A DNA stretch of 52,850 nt from Rhodoferax sp. (GTDB taxonomy: Bacteria; Pseudomonadota; Gammaproteobacteria; Burkholderiales; Burkholderiaceae_C). The notes beneath the pieces were generated by a model. It was not told the DNA's origin. It was given only the letters and a program-made list of their open reading frames with translations, and did no database searches. This document shows positions 34,558 through 42,296 of this stretch, piece after piece. Location: positions 1 through 52,850 of the forward strand of contig NZ_JANXUQ010000290.1 in assembly GCF_025356155.1 (NCBI RefSeq), given 5' to 3'. Numbering within the stretch: the stretch's first letter is position 1; each line of letters begins with the position of its first letter. The translations under genes were made by a program, and so were the position numbers.

Positions 34558-36285
34558 ATGCATCGATCAGACTCTGCGTCGCCCTGGTATGGAAAGCGCA
34601 ACCGGGTGATCTTTCTGAGCACGATTCTGTGCATGCTGCTGGGTCTGGTGGTGCTGGCGATCATCATGTCATTGCTGCCGACCTCGAAGCGCATCGACAG
34701 GACCACAACCGTGCGGCAGGTCGAAGTGACCCAGGCCTATGCGCTGCAATGGGTGGCTTCGTCGAATGCGAGCGAACTGCGCCTCTCGGTCCCGGTGGCC
34801 GATTTCGGCGAATGGGACCAAGGCCGCAATCCCGTCATCGCCGAAACCTCGGACGGACCGCGCAGCATCAGCCTGGTCATACCGGTCCCCGATGGCGACG
34901 GGAAGCTGGACAAAATGGACGCGGGATGCAGCGGCGACGAACTGGCTGCGCACACGTGCGCGCTCGACCGCGGCCGGATGCGGATTGACCGCGATCGCCC
35001 GGAAGGAGCGCACACCGAGGCCGACGCCCACGTCGAAGTGGTCTGGATCAACGAAGTCGAGGGCATGCCCGTTTTTCTCGGCTTCGACTGCGACGGGTCA
35101 TTGCACTGTTTCCGTCCCGCCGGGCTCCAGTGGCTGTTTGGCGGCTGGTTCGGGCTGCGCAAGCTGAAGGTCGAATTTGCAGACAGCAACGCATGCGAGA
35201 GGAAATTCGAATTCCGCGGCCGCCCGGTGGAGGTCGATAGCCGGTTTCCGTGCGGCAGTCCGCAAAGCTGGCTCACCTTCAAGAATTCCATTCAATTGCT
35301 GCGGCGGATGACCCAGGAAGCAGCCATGCCACCAGCGCCGGACAACCTCAGGACGCGCAGCCTACGGGCACTCGACACGTGCCAGACTCTCGATTCGACA
35401 CTGGCGGCGCTGCGCCATAGTAATCTCAGGGATGCGACGGAGAGTACGGGCTGGCTATGCGGCTACGCGTTGCAATTGCTGCGCGTGCGGCTGGAATTTG
35501 CGCCCGAAGAGGTCGCGCCGCAAATGGTAGCGGTGATCGGCCTGCAGGGATATCGGGAAACTCTTTGGGATCGCTGGTATCTGGAGGAGGTGATCCAGGC
35601 GCTACAGAAGGCCGGCAAGGCGGCCTCACCGACAGCGTTTCGGGCGGAGGGCTTGCGTTTTCGGCGCCTCGGCTGGGGCTATCGCGCAGAAGAAGTGGAA
35701 GCGGCGAAGCAATCGCTGGCAACCCTTGCGGCGCGCGTGCCACAGCTGAATTCGCTGGACTACGACCTGTTCGATACCGCCGAACGGGGCCTATGGAGCG
35801 GGGTTCAACCCGAGGGTCGACGCCCGCAGGCGGGGGCTTTTCTGCGGGCCTGGTACGACAAGTCCGGCGCGCTTGCTCCGCAATCCGACGCAGCGCTGAA
35901 GATCAGGAACATCGTTTGCCTCCACATGGCGCTGCGGGGATTCGATCGCGCCTTGCTGAAGCAGTGCGCCGATGCACTGTTGTCCGGGTGGGATCAGAGA
36001 ATCACTGCGGGCCAGCCGATGGGCTTCGAGAAAAAGCCCTGGCTGGCGACGAATCTTGTACGCATGTACCAGGGCTATGGATATGAGACGCGCGATGTTC
36101 CTGGCGCATTGGATGGTTTGCGGCGCATTCGGCAATTCGCCCAACTGCGACTACAGGACGATCTGGAAATTGCACCAGCGCTTGTGGAGCTCACAACCGC
36201 CGAGAAAGACCTCGTGGAGTTTTCGAAGAAAATTGGCGGTGGCTCCAAGCCTGTAGATTCAATGGCACCGAGCGCCTTTCGATAG
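34558..36285 (+). CDS. Membrane-anchored protein, unknown (block gene 3)
   Basis: The 575-aa product starts 5 bp after gene 2. It has one N-terminal membrane helix (VIFLSTILCMLLGLVVLAII), a Cys-containing beta-rich middle (about 120-240: DAGCSGDEL, HTCALD, FDCDGSLHCFRP) and a long helical C-terminal half (about 260-560). Like gene 2 it looks like a bitopic periplasmic protein. I recognise no family. Spacing and shared topology with genes 1 and 2 argue for one complex or pathway in the envelope. Confidence 0.72.
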   Translation: MHRSDSASPWYGKRNRVIFLSTILCMLLGLVVLAIIMSLLPTSKRIDRTTTVRQVEVTQAYALQWVASSNASELRLSVPVADFGEWDQGRNPVIAETSDGPRSISLVIPVPDGDGKLDKMDAGCSGDELAAHTCALDRGRMRIDRDRPEGAHTEADAHVEVVWINEVEGMPVFLGFDCDGSLHCFRPAGLQWLFGGWFGLRKLKVEFADSNACERKFEFRGRPVEVDSRFPCGSPQSWLTFKNSIQLLRRMTQEAAMPPAPDNLRTRSLRALDTCQTLDSTLAALRHSNLRDATESTGWLCGYALQLLRVRLEFAPEEVAPQMVAVIGLQGYRETLWDRWYLEEVIQALQKAGKAASPTAFRAEGLRFRRLGWGYRAEEVEAAKQSLATLAARVPQLNSLDYDLFDTAERGLWSGVQPEGRRPQAGAFLRAWYDKSGALAPQSDAALKIRNIVCLHMALRGFDRALLKQCADALLSGWDQRITAGQPMGFEKKPWLATNLVRMYQGYGYETRDVPGALDGLRRIRQFAQLRLQDDLEIAPALVELTTAEKDLVEFSKKIGGGSKPVDSMAPSAFR

Positions 36286-36555
36286 CCGTGCAACTCCGAG
36301 AACTGGAGTCTCAGCTACCGCCACAGCTTAAACGCCTGACTAGCGATCAAGTAGTTGCTAGCGTCCTGCGCGCCTGCCGGTGTAACTCTCACCCGAAAAC
36401 TCTCTGCGGCCCAATGCCTTAAGCGATCAATTGTTCGGTCGCTGAATTTTTTCATGTTGGTCTTTGAGTGGATCGAATCGACCGGAGATGCGGACTCCCA
36501 CCGATGCAGCAAACCTCCTACTGTGCCGCAGACATGCGAAAGTGCATAAGGCCAA
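36286..36555. other. Spacer between the unknown block and mdeB
   Basis: Two converging genes end on either side. A 46-codon minus-strand frame ending at 36315 starts MKKFSDRTIDRLRHW but lacks support as a gene and may be another fossil. No intrinsic terminator with a T-tract is evident. Confidence 0.3.
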
Positions 36556-39177
36556 TCAGGCCAACTGCCCCAAGGCCGCCCGCACAATACTCGCTGCATC
36601 CACCCCGAAGTAGCCGCGGAGCGCGGCCCGCGTATCGCTGCGGCCAAAGCCATCGGTTCCCAAGGTCAAGTAGCTGCGGTCTGCGGGCAAGAAAGCGCGC
36701 ACGCTTTCCGGTACGGCACACACGTAGTCGGTGGCGGCGATGATGGGGCCGGCGCTGCCTTGCAGTTGCTGCTCGATGAAGGGCATGGGCGCTGATGCAT
36801 CGCCGGCCATCTGGCGCTGCAGGCTGTTGCGGCCATCGCGGGCCAGTTCACTCCAACTGGTGACGCTGTAGACCTCAACGTTGACGCCTTGCAGGGCCAG
36901 CAACTGCGCTGCCTTGACGACCTCGGTCAGAATTGCGCCAGAGCCCATCAGCGTGACGTCCTTAAGAGAATTCTGGCTGTAGCCCTCGTCGGTGCTGCGT
37001 GAGTAGCTCATAAATTTATAGCAACCCTTCACCACATCAACCTCTGCACCTGCGGGCAGATCCGGCTGGGCGTAGTTCTCGTTCATCAGCGTGACGTAGT
37101 AGAAAACGTCTTTCTGCTCCACCAGCATCTCACGCATGCCATGGTCGATGATGACGGCCATCTCACCGGCAAAGGCCGGGTCGTAGGCCTTGCAATTGGG
37201 TATCGTGGCTGCCACCAAATGGCTGCTGCCGTCCTGGTGCTGCAGGCCCTCGCCACCCAGCGTGGTGCGGCCGGACGTGGCACCCAGCAGGAAGCCACGC
37301 GAGCGCTGGTCCGCCGCAGCCCAGATCGCGTCGCCCACGCGCTGGAAGCCGAACATCGAGTAATAAATGTAGAACGGCAACATGGCTAGGCCGTGCACGC
37401 TGTAGCTGGTGGCCGCAGCCGTCCAGCTGGCGATGGCGCCCGCCTCGCTGATGCCCTCTTCCAGAATCTGGCCGTCCATGGCTTCGCGGTAGCTGAGCAC
37501 CGAGCCAATGTCTTCGGGCTCGTAACGCTGGCCGACGCTGGAATAGATGCCCACCTGCTTGAACAGGTTGGCCATGCCAAAGGTGCGCGCCTCGTCGGCG
37601 ACGATGGGCACGATGCGTGGCCCCAGTTCCTTGTCCTTCAGCAGATTGCCCAGCATGCGCACAAAGGCCATGGTGGTGGACATTTCCTTGCCTGCGGCTG
37701 CGGTGGCGAAGGCCGCGTAACTGCTCAGCGCGGGCACCGGCACTACATTGGCAGCCGTCTCCCGACGCGGCAGGTAACCACCGAGTTGGGTACGCTTGGT
37801 GTGCAGGTAGCGCATCTCGGCGCTGTCGTCCGCGGGTTTGAAGAATTCGAGGTTGGCGGCTTGCGCGTCGGTCAGCGGCAGGTTGAAGCGGTTGCGGAAT
37901 TCAATCAGCGCGGCCTCGTCCAGCTTCTTCTGGCTATGGGTGGTCATCTTGCCCTGCCCGGCCTGGCCCATGCCGTAGCCCTTCTTGGTGTGGGCCAGGA
38001 TGACGGTGGGTTGACCGCTGTGCTGCGCGGCCGCGGCGTAGGCGGCGTGGATCTTGACGATGTCGTGGCCGCCGCGTTTGAGGCGGTCGATCTGTTCGTC
38101 CGTCAGGCCCTGGGCCAGTTGCTTCAAAGCTTCGTTCTGCCCGAAGAAGTTGTCGCGGTTGAAGCGGCCATCCTTGGCGGCGAAGGTCTGCATCTGGCCG
38201 TCCACGGTGTTGGCAAAGGCCTGCACCAGGGCGCCCGTGGTGTCGCGGGCGAACAGGCCATCCCAATCGCTGCCCCAGACCAGTTTGATGACGTTCCAGC
38301 CGGCGCCGCGGAACAGCTTTTCCAGCTCGTCGATGATGCGGCCGTTGCCACGCACCGGGCCGTCCAGGCGCTGCAGGTTGCAGTTGACGACCCAGACCAG
38401 ATTGTCCAGCTTTTCGCGGCTGGCGAGAGTCAGCGCGCTCATGCTTTCGGGCTCGTCCATCTCACCATCGCCAAACACGCCCCACACTTTTCTGCCCGCG
38501 CAGTCCTGCAACTGGCGGTGCGACAGGTAGCGCATGAAACGTGCGTGGTAGATGCTGCTGATAGGCCCGATGCCCATGGAACCGGTGGGGAACTGCCAGA
38601 AATCCGGCATCAGCCAGGGGTGGGGGTAGCTGGAGAGGCCGCGTGCACCCTGGTCTGGCGCCGTGATCTCCTGCCGGTAATGGGCCAGGTCGGCTTCGTT
38701 CAACCGCCCTTCCAGAAAGGCCCGCGCATACACGCCGGGTGCGCTGTGGGGCTGGAAGAACACCAGGTCGCCATTACGAGAGCCTTTGAAGAAATGGTTG
38801 AAGCCCACCTCGAACAAATCGGCCGCACTGGCGTAGCTGGCAATATGGCCCCCCAGTTCACCATACGCGCCATTGGCACGCGCCACCATGGCCAGCGCGT
38901 TCCAACGCATCAGAGAAGCCAGTTTTTCTTCAATCGCCAAGTCGCCGGGAAAGCTGCCCTGCTGGTCCACCGGGATGGTGTTGACATACGGCGTGGCCAG
39001 CTCGGGCGACCAACCGACTTGCGCCGTGTGGGCCAGCCGCACCAATTGGTCCAGCACAAAGCGCGCGCGCTCGGCGCCGTGGGTGGCAACGACAGACTGG
39101 AAGGCTTGGGTCCACTCGGCTGTTTCTTGTGGGTCAGCATCGATGGCGGGCGTGGGGATGTGCGAGGTGGTGTTCAT
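36556..39177 (-). CDS. mdeB: Homodimeric E1 2-oxoacid dehydrogenase, probably 2-oxobutyrate dehydrogenase MdeB
   Basis: This 873-aa thiamine-diphosphate enzyme has the AceE fold: FFQPHSAPGVYARAFLEGRL near the N-terminus, the ThDP motif GDGEMDEPES (236-245) with its distal Asn (VVNCNLQRLDG), and ILAHTKKGYGMG. Sequence alone would say pyruvate dehydrogenase E1. It lies directly downstream of methionine gamma-lyase, with a divergent Lrp regulator beyond, exactly as in the Pseudomonas putida mdeR-mdeA-mdeB locus. There MdeB prefers 2-oxobutyrate, the keto acid released from methionine. No E2/E3 genes follow, which also argues against the housekeeping complex. Residues about 715-734 come from a dispersed repeat (copy E). 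Confidence 0.8.
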   Translation of the reverse strand: MNTTSHIPTPAIDADPQETAEWTQAFQSVVATHGAERARFVLDQLVRLAHTAQVGWSPELATPYVNTIPVDQQGSFPGDLAIEEKLASLMRWNALAMVARANGAYGELGGHIASYASAADLFEVGFNHFFKGSRNGDLVFFQPHSAPGVYARAFLEGRLNEADLAHYRQEITAPDQGARGLSSYPHPWLMPDFWQFPTGSMGIGPISSIYHARFMRYLSHRQLQDCAGRKVWGVFGDGEMDEPESMSALTLASREKLDNLVWVVNCNLQRLDGPVRGNGRIIDELEKLFRGAGWNVIKLVWGSDWDGLFARDTTGALVQAFANTVDGQMQTFAAKDGRFNRDNFFGQNEALKQLAQGLTDEQIDRLKRGGHDIVKIHAAYAAAAQHSGQPTVILAHTKKGYGMGQAGQGKMTTHSQKKLDEAALIEFRNRFNLPLTDAQAANLEFFKPADDSAEMRYLHTKRTQLGGYLPRRETAANVVPVPALSSYAAFATAAAGKEMSTTMAFVRMLGNLLKDKELGPRIVPIVADEARTFGMANLFKQVGIYSSVGQRYEPEDIGSVLSYREAMDGQILEEGISEAGAIASWTAAATSYSVHGLAMLPFYIYYSMFGFQRVGDAIWAAADQRSRGFLLGATSGRTTLGGEGLQHQDGSSHLVAATIPNCKAYDPAFAGEMAVIIDHGMREMLVEQKDVFYYVTLMNENYAQPDLPAGAEVDVVKGCYKFMSYSRSTDEGYSQNSLKDVTLMGSGAILTEVVKAAQLLALQGVNVEVYSVTSWSELARDGRNSLQRQMAGDASAPMPFIEQQLQGSAGPIIAATDYVCAVPESVRAFLPADRSYLTLGTDGFGRSDTRAALRGYFGVDAASIVRAALGQLA
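36975..37033 (+). repeat. Dispersed palindromic repeat, copy E (in-frame in mdeB)
   Basis: On the + strand it reads GGCTGTAGCCCTCGTCGG, a diverged centre, then the hairpin GCTCATAAATTTATAGC followed by AACCC. The gene reads it in antisense, adding roughly 12-18 residues (around KFMSYSRSTDEGYSQ) between IIKG-like and LMGSG strands of the C-terminal domain. This is the most diverged copy. Confidence 0.65.
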
Positions 39178-39318
39178 GGGTTCTGACTATACAAACGCAG
39201 GCACCGAATGTGCTGCCAATCTGCATCTAAAAAGTCAGGCCATGCAGCACAAAATGCCAAAAATAGTGTGAGCGGCGGCAGCTTGCACCTGCGGGCGGCA
39301 ATGCACGCGGCTTGGGAC

Positions 39319-39401
39319 CCGTTCGGGCTGAGCCTGGCCTGTCCTGAGCTTGTCGAAGGGTCGAAGCCTTGGCGGCCCTTCGACAGGCTCAGGGCGAACG
39401 G
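39319..39401. repeat. REP-like palindrome (GTTCG...GGGCGAAC type)
   Basis: A left arm (39319-39360) beginning CCGTTCGGGCTGAGCC and ending TGTCGAAGGG pairs with a right arm (39376-39401) CCCTTCGACAGGCTCAGGGC plus GAACGG. The left arm has an extra copy of about 15 bp (CTGTCCTGAGC...), so the two arms match over 26 bp with 3 mismatches when it is removed. This TTCGACAGGCTCAG palindrome is widespread in proteobacteria. It sits in the 239-bp gap between mdeA and mdeB, where it could terminate or stabilise the mdeA transcript. Confidence 0.8.
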
Positions 39402-39416
39402 ATCGGGAGGCTACCT

Positions 39417-40670
39417 TTAAGCGGCTTGCGCCACGGGCATCACACAGCTCAACGCCTGTGTGATGTCCGCCACGATGTCTTCAATATCTTCCAGGCCAAT
39501 CGACAAACGCACCAAACCTTCGCTGATGCCGCATGCGGCGCGCTCTTCGGGTGTGTAGGTAGAGTGGGTCATGCTGGCGGGGTGTTGGGCCAGTGATTCT
39601 GCGTCGCCCAGGCTGACGGCGCGGGTCACCAGTTGCAGCGCATCCATGAAACGGATGCCGGCTTCCATGCCGCCCTTCAGTTCAAACGCGATCATGCCGC
39701 CGAACTGGCGCATCTGGCGCTTGGCCAGGGCGTGCTGGGGGAAGCTGGGCAGGCCGGGGAAATGCACCACGGCGGTGGCGGGATGGGCTAGCAGCAATTC
39801 GGCAACGGTCTGGGCGCTCTGGCAATGGCGGTCCATGCGTAATGTCAGGGTCTTCAGGCCACGCATCACCAGTTGAGCGTCTTGTGCCGACATCACAGCG
39901 CCAGTCATATCTTTCAGGCCGACCAGGCGCACGTGCTTGGCCAGATCAGCATCGGCAAACACCGCAGCGCCGGCAGTCAGATCACCGTGGCCGCCGAGGT
40001 ATTTGGTCATGGAGTGCACGGACACATCGGCGCCCAGCAACAGGGGTTGCTGCAGGTACGGTGTGCAATAGGTGTTGTCGACCACCAGCTTGGCACCGCC
40101 TTTGTGGGCGATATCAGCCACGGCGGCAATGTCCACTAGGCGCATATTGGGGTTGGCAGGCGTCTCGCAGTAGACCACCTTGGTCTTGGGGCCCATGGCC
40201 TGTGCCACCTGCTCTGGGTCGGTCATGTCCACATGGCGCACGGTGACGCCAAAGCGTGTCAGGCCGTGGTTCAAGAAGGCGAAGGTGCAGCCGTACAGCG
40301 TGATGTCGGCCAGTACTTCATCGCCCTGCTCCAGAAGGGACCACATGGTGGCTGTGATGGCACCCATGCCCGAACCAAAGACTACGGCGCCAGCGCCCTG
40401 CTCCAGGCTGGTCAGGCGCGCTTCCAGCAGTGCCAGCGTGGGGTTGGCGATGCGGGTGTAGAAGTAGCCCTGCTCGGTGCCGGCAAAACAGCGTGCGCCG
40501 TAGGCGACGTCGGGGAAAGCAAAGGTGGACGAGGTGTACAGCGGCGGCACCAGTGCGCCCTGGTGGTCGGCCGGGTTGTAGCCCCAATGGATGGCGCGGG
40601 TGCTGAAGCCACCGGACTTGGGCTTGGCGGCTGCGGGGATGGAATCGAATGGCAGGTCGTTGGCTTTCAT
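39417..40670 (-). CDS. mdeA: L-methionine gamma-lyase
   Basis: This PLP enzyme splits methionine into methanethiol, ammonia and 2-oxobutyrate. The 417-aa product follows the P. putida enzyme closely. The phosphate-binding Tyr71/Arg73 (YTRIANP) and stacking Tyr126 are present. The gamma-lyase hallmark Cys128 is there too ([10 protein letters not shown], equivalent to Cys116), as is the Schiff-base Lys223 ([11 protein letters not shown]). The lyase-specific Lys253-Asp254 pair (GLKDMTGAV) completes the set. These separate it from O-succinylhomoserine sulfhydrylase (MetZ), the usual automatic call. It diverges from an Lrp-type gene (mdeR) and is followed by mdeB, reproducing the mde locus. Confidence 0.88.
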   Translation of the reverse strand: MKANDLPFDSIPAAAKPKSGGFSTRAIHWGYNPADHQGALVPPLYTSSTFAFPDVAYGARCFAGTEQGYFYTRIANPTLALLEARLTSLEQGAGAVVFGSGMGAITATMWSLLEQGDEVLADITLYGCTFAFLNHGLTRFGVTVRHVDMTDPEQVAQAMGPKTKVVYCETPANPNMRLVDIAAVADIAHKGGAKLVVDNTYCTPYLQQPLLLGADVSVHSMTKYLGGHGDLTAGAAVFADADLAKHVRLVGLKDMTGAVMSAQDAQLVMRGLKTLTLRMDRHCQSAQTVAELLLAHPATAVVHFPGLPSFPQHALAKRQMRQFGGMIAFELKGGMEAGIRFMDALQLVTRAVSLGDAESLAQHPASMTHSTYTPEERAACGISEGLVRLSIGLEDIEDIVADITQALSCVMPVAQAA

Positions 40671-40700
40671 GGCGCGGTCTCCTATAGGTGTTGTATCGGA

Positions 40701-40742
40701 GAATTTTTATGCAAGCAGCCGGGATAAATTTCGCAAAATTCC
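40701..40742. promoter_or_regulatory. AT-rich inverted repeats in the mdeA-mdeR spacer (possible MdeR sites)
   Basis: GAATTTT (40701-40707) is mirrored by AAAATTC (40735-40741), about three helical turns apart, in the 136-bp divergent spacer. Lrp-family proteins bind such spaced AT-rich half-sites as multimers. The assignment rests on symmetry and position. Confidence 0.35.
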
Positions 40743-40806
40743 AGCTATATGCCATTGATTGGGGTAAAAATCATCACATCAAAGCCATTCAAGGCAAAAT
40801 TCACCC

Positions 40807-41274
40807 ATGAAGCCCTTTGACACCACCGACCAGGCCATTTTGCTGGCCTTGCAGCGCGATGCGCGCCAGACCATGGCCGAGTTGGCCGAGCACGTGTCGC
40901 TTTCCCAATCCCCGTGCTGGCGCCGGGTCCGGCAGTTGGAAGAGTCGGGTGTCATTGAGGGCTACCACGCTGCGCTGAGCCGTAAACACTTGGGTTATGG
41001 CGTGACCGGCTTTATCCACCTGCAAATGCAGAACCACACAGCCGAGGTCGCCGCCGCCTTTGAGCGCGAGGTGGTCGCCCTACCCCAGGTTGTGTCCTGC
41101 CACAACCTGTCGGGCCACTACGACTACCTGATTGAGGCTCTCGAGGTGGACTTGGAAAGCTTCTCGGCGCTCGTGCGCAACAAGATCCGCTGCCTGCCGG
41201 GAGTGAAGGAAATTGCGACTAGCTTTTCGCTGAAGGAAGTGAAGGCCTCGGGCAGCTTGCCGGTCGGCAGTTAG
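40807..41274 (+). CDS. mdeR: Lrp/AsnC-family regulator, probable MdeR
   Basis: The 155-aa protein has an N-terminal helix-turn-helix (AILLALQRDARQTMAELAEH, then SLSQSPCWRRVRQLEESGVI) and a C-terminal RAM effector domain (PQVVSCHNLSGHYDYLIEAL). Length is normal. It diverges from mdeA; in P. putida the equivalent gene mdeR is needed for mde expression. Methionine or a related amino acid is the likely effector, by inference. Confidence 0.88.
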   Translation: MKPFDTTDQAILLALQRDARQTMAELAEHVSLSQSPCWRRVRQLEESGVIEGYHAALSRKHLGYGVTGFIHLQMQNHTAEVAAAFEREVVALPQVVSCHNLSGHYDYLIEALEVDLESFSALVRNKIRCLPGVKEIATSFSLKEVKASGSLPVGS

Positions 41275-41340
41275 CGCGGGCCGCCTCCTTACAATGCAGG
41301 CCACCCCGCTGGCTGCGCGCCAGCCCCTGAAAGACGACGA

Positions 41341-42144
41341 ATGAGCACCCAACTCCCCCCAAACGAGCCCTCCACCGAATCCCCCGCCGTGGCCGATGCC
41401 CAGGGCCAAACGCCCGCCAAGCCGTTCATGCGCACGATCAAGAGCTTTGTCAAACGCGCCGGCCGCACCACCACTGGCCAGGCCAAGGCGTTTGAAGACC
41501 TGGGGCCCCAGTTCCTGCTGCCCTACCAGCAAAGTGCTATCGATTTCGAAGCGGCATATGCAGATTCCACGAGGGCTAGCGGCCAAAATGGCTTAAGCCA
41601 CTCCCCCATCGTGCTGGAAATCGGCTTTGGCATGGGTGAGGCCACAGCACACATTGCCGGCGTGTTGCCCGACACCCGCTTCCTGTGCTGCGAAGTGCAT
41701 GAGCCCGGTGTGGGCGCGTTGCTCAAACGCATTGGCGAGCAGAACCTGACCAACATCCGCATCTGTGCGCACGACGCGGTCGAGGTGATTGACCACATGC
41801 TGCCGCTGGAAAGCCTGGACGGTGTGCACATCTTCTTTCCCGACCCCTGGCACAAGACCAAGCACAACAAGCGCCGCCTGATCCAGTCGCCGTTGGTGGC
41901 CAAGCTGACGCGCCGGCTCAAGGTGGGCGGCTACCTGCACTGTGCCACGGATTGGGCGCCCTATGCCCAGCAGATCCTCGAAGTGCTGACGGCTGAGCCG
42001 CTACTGAAGAACCGCGCGCTGGCCACCCATCCCGAGTTGCAGGGCTACGCGCCCAAGCCGCACTACCGGCCGCTGACCAAGTTTGAGAACCGCGGGATCA
42101 AGCTGGGGCACGGAGTGTGGGACCTGGTGTTCGAGCGGGCGTAG
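41341..42144 (+). CDS. trmB: tRNA (guanine-N7-)-methyltransferase
   Basis: TrmB methylates G46 of tRNAs. The 267-aa product has the SAM-binding motif [17 protein letters not shown], the [12 protein letters not shown] acidic loop and the family signature [18 protein letters not shown]. The C-terminal [19 protein letters not shown] is also typical. An N-terminal Pro/Glu-rich extension of about 30 residues precedes the fold. Residues about 64-82, just before the SAM motif, are encoded by a dispersed repeat (copy B), making this loop longer than usual. Confidence 0.93.
   Translation: MSTQLPPNEPSTESPAVADAQGQTPAKPFMRTIKSFVKRAGRTTTGQAKAFEDLGPQFLLPYQQSAIDFEAAYADSTRASGQNGLSHSPIVLEIGFGMGEATAHIAGVLPDTRFLCCEVHEPGVGALLKRIGEQNLTNIRICAHDAVEVIDHMLPLESLDGVHIFFPDPWHKTKHNKRRLIQSPLVAKLTRRLKVGGYLHCATDWAPYAQQILEVLTAEPLLKNRALATHPELQGYAPKPHYRPLTKFENRGIKLGHGVWDLVFERA
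41530..41584 (-). repeat. Dispersed palindromic repeat, copy B (in-frame in trmB)
   Basis: On the minus strand it reads GGCCGCTAGCCCTCGTGGAA, then TCTGCATATGC, then the hairpin GCTTCGAAATCGATAGC. The 15-nt core is identical to copy A in gluQ. trmB reads it in antisense and in a different frame from that used by mdeB for copy E. Confidence 0.8.
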
Positions 42145-42181
42145 GTATATGGCCCGCCGCATGACCGCCACCCTCGACACT

Positions 42182-42283
42182 GCCAACGGTCTGGGTGGCA
42201 GTGGGTTTTGCGCAGGTCACGGAGGAGCCCGCAAGGCGGGCGGGGGACACGGAGCAAAACCCGCTGCCACCCAGACCGTTGGC
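42182..42283. repeat. 30-bp near-perfect inverted repeat with internal hairpin
   Basis: The left arm (42182-42211, GCCAACGGTCTGGGTGGCAG...) and the right arm (42254-42283) pair over 30 bp with a single mismatch (a G-T wobble). The 42-nt centre contains a second hairpin, GCCCGC-AAG-GCGGGC (42228-42242). The structure fills the gap between trmB and the RluA-family gene and ends 13 bp before the latter's ATG, so an RNA cruciform would sit next to its ribosome-binding region. It may be a transposable palindrome or a regulator. Confidence 0.85.
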
Positions 42284-42296
42284 CTTCACGCTACCC

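Noticed and set aside
36315-36653. 112-codon minus-strand frame downstream of mdeB
   Set aside because: Overlaps the 3' end of mdeB in another frame, lacks a ribosome-binding site and a recognisable product.
37393-39186. 597-codon plus-strand open frame opposite mdeB
   Set aside because: It is a mirror of GC-rich codon usage in the strongly conserved E1 gene on the other strand; its translation has no family signature.
39417-40670. O-succinylhomoserine sulfhydrylase (metZ) as the product
   Set aside because: The Cys in TLYGCTF, the Lys-Asp pair in GLKDMTG and the mdeR/mdeB neighbours point to methionine gamma-lyase instead.
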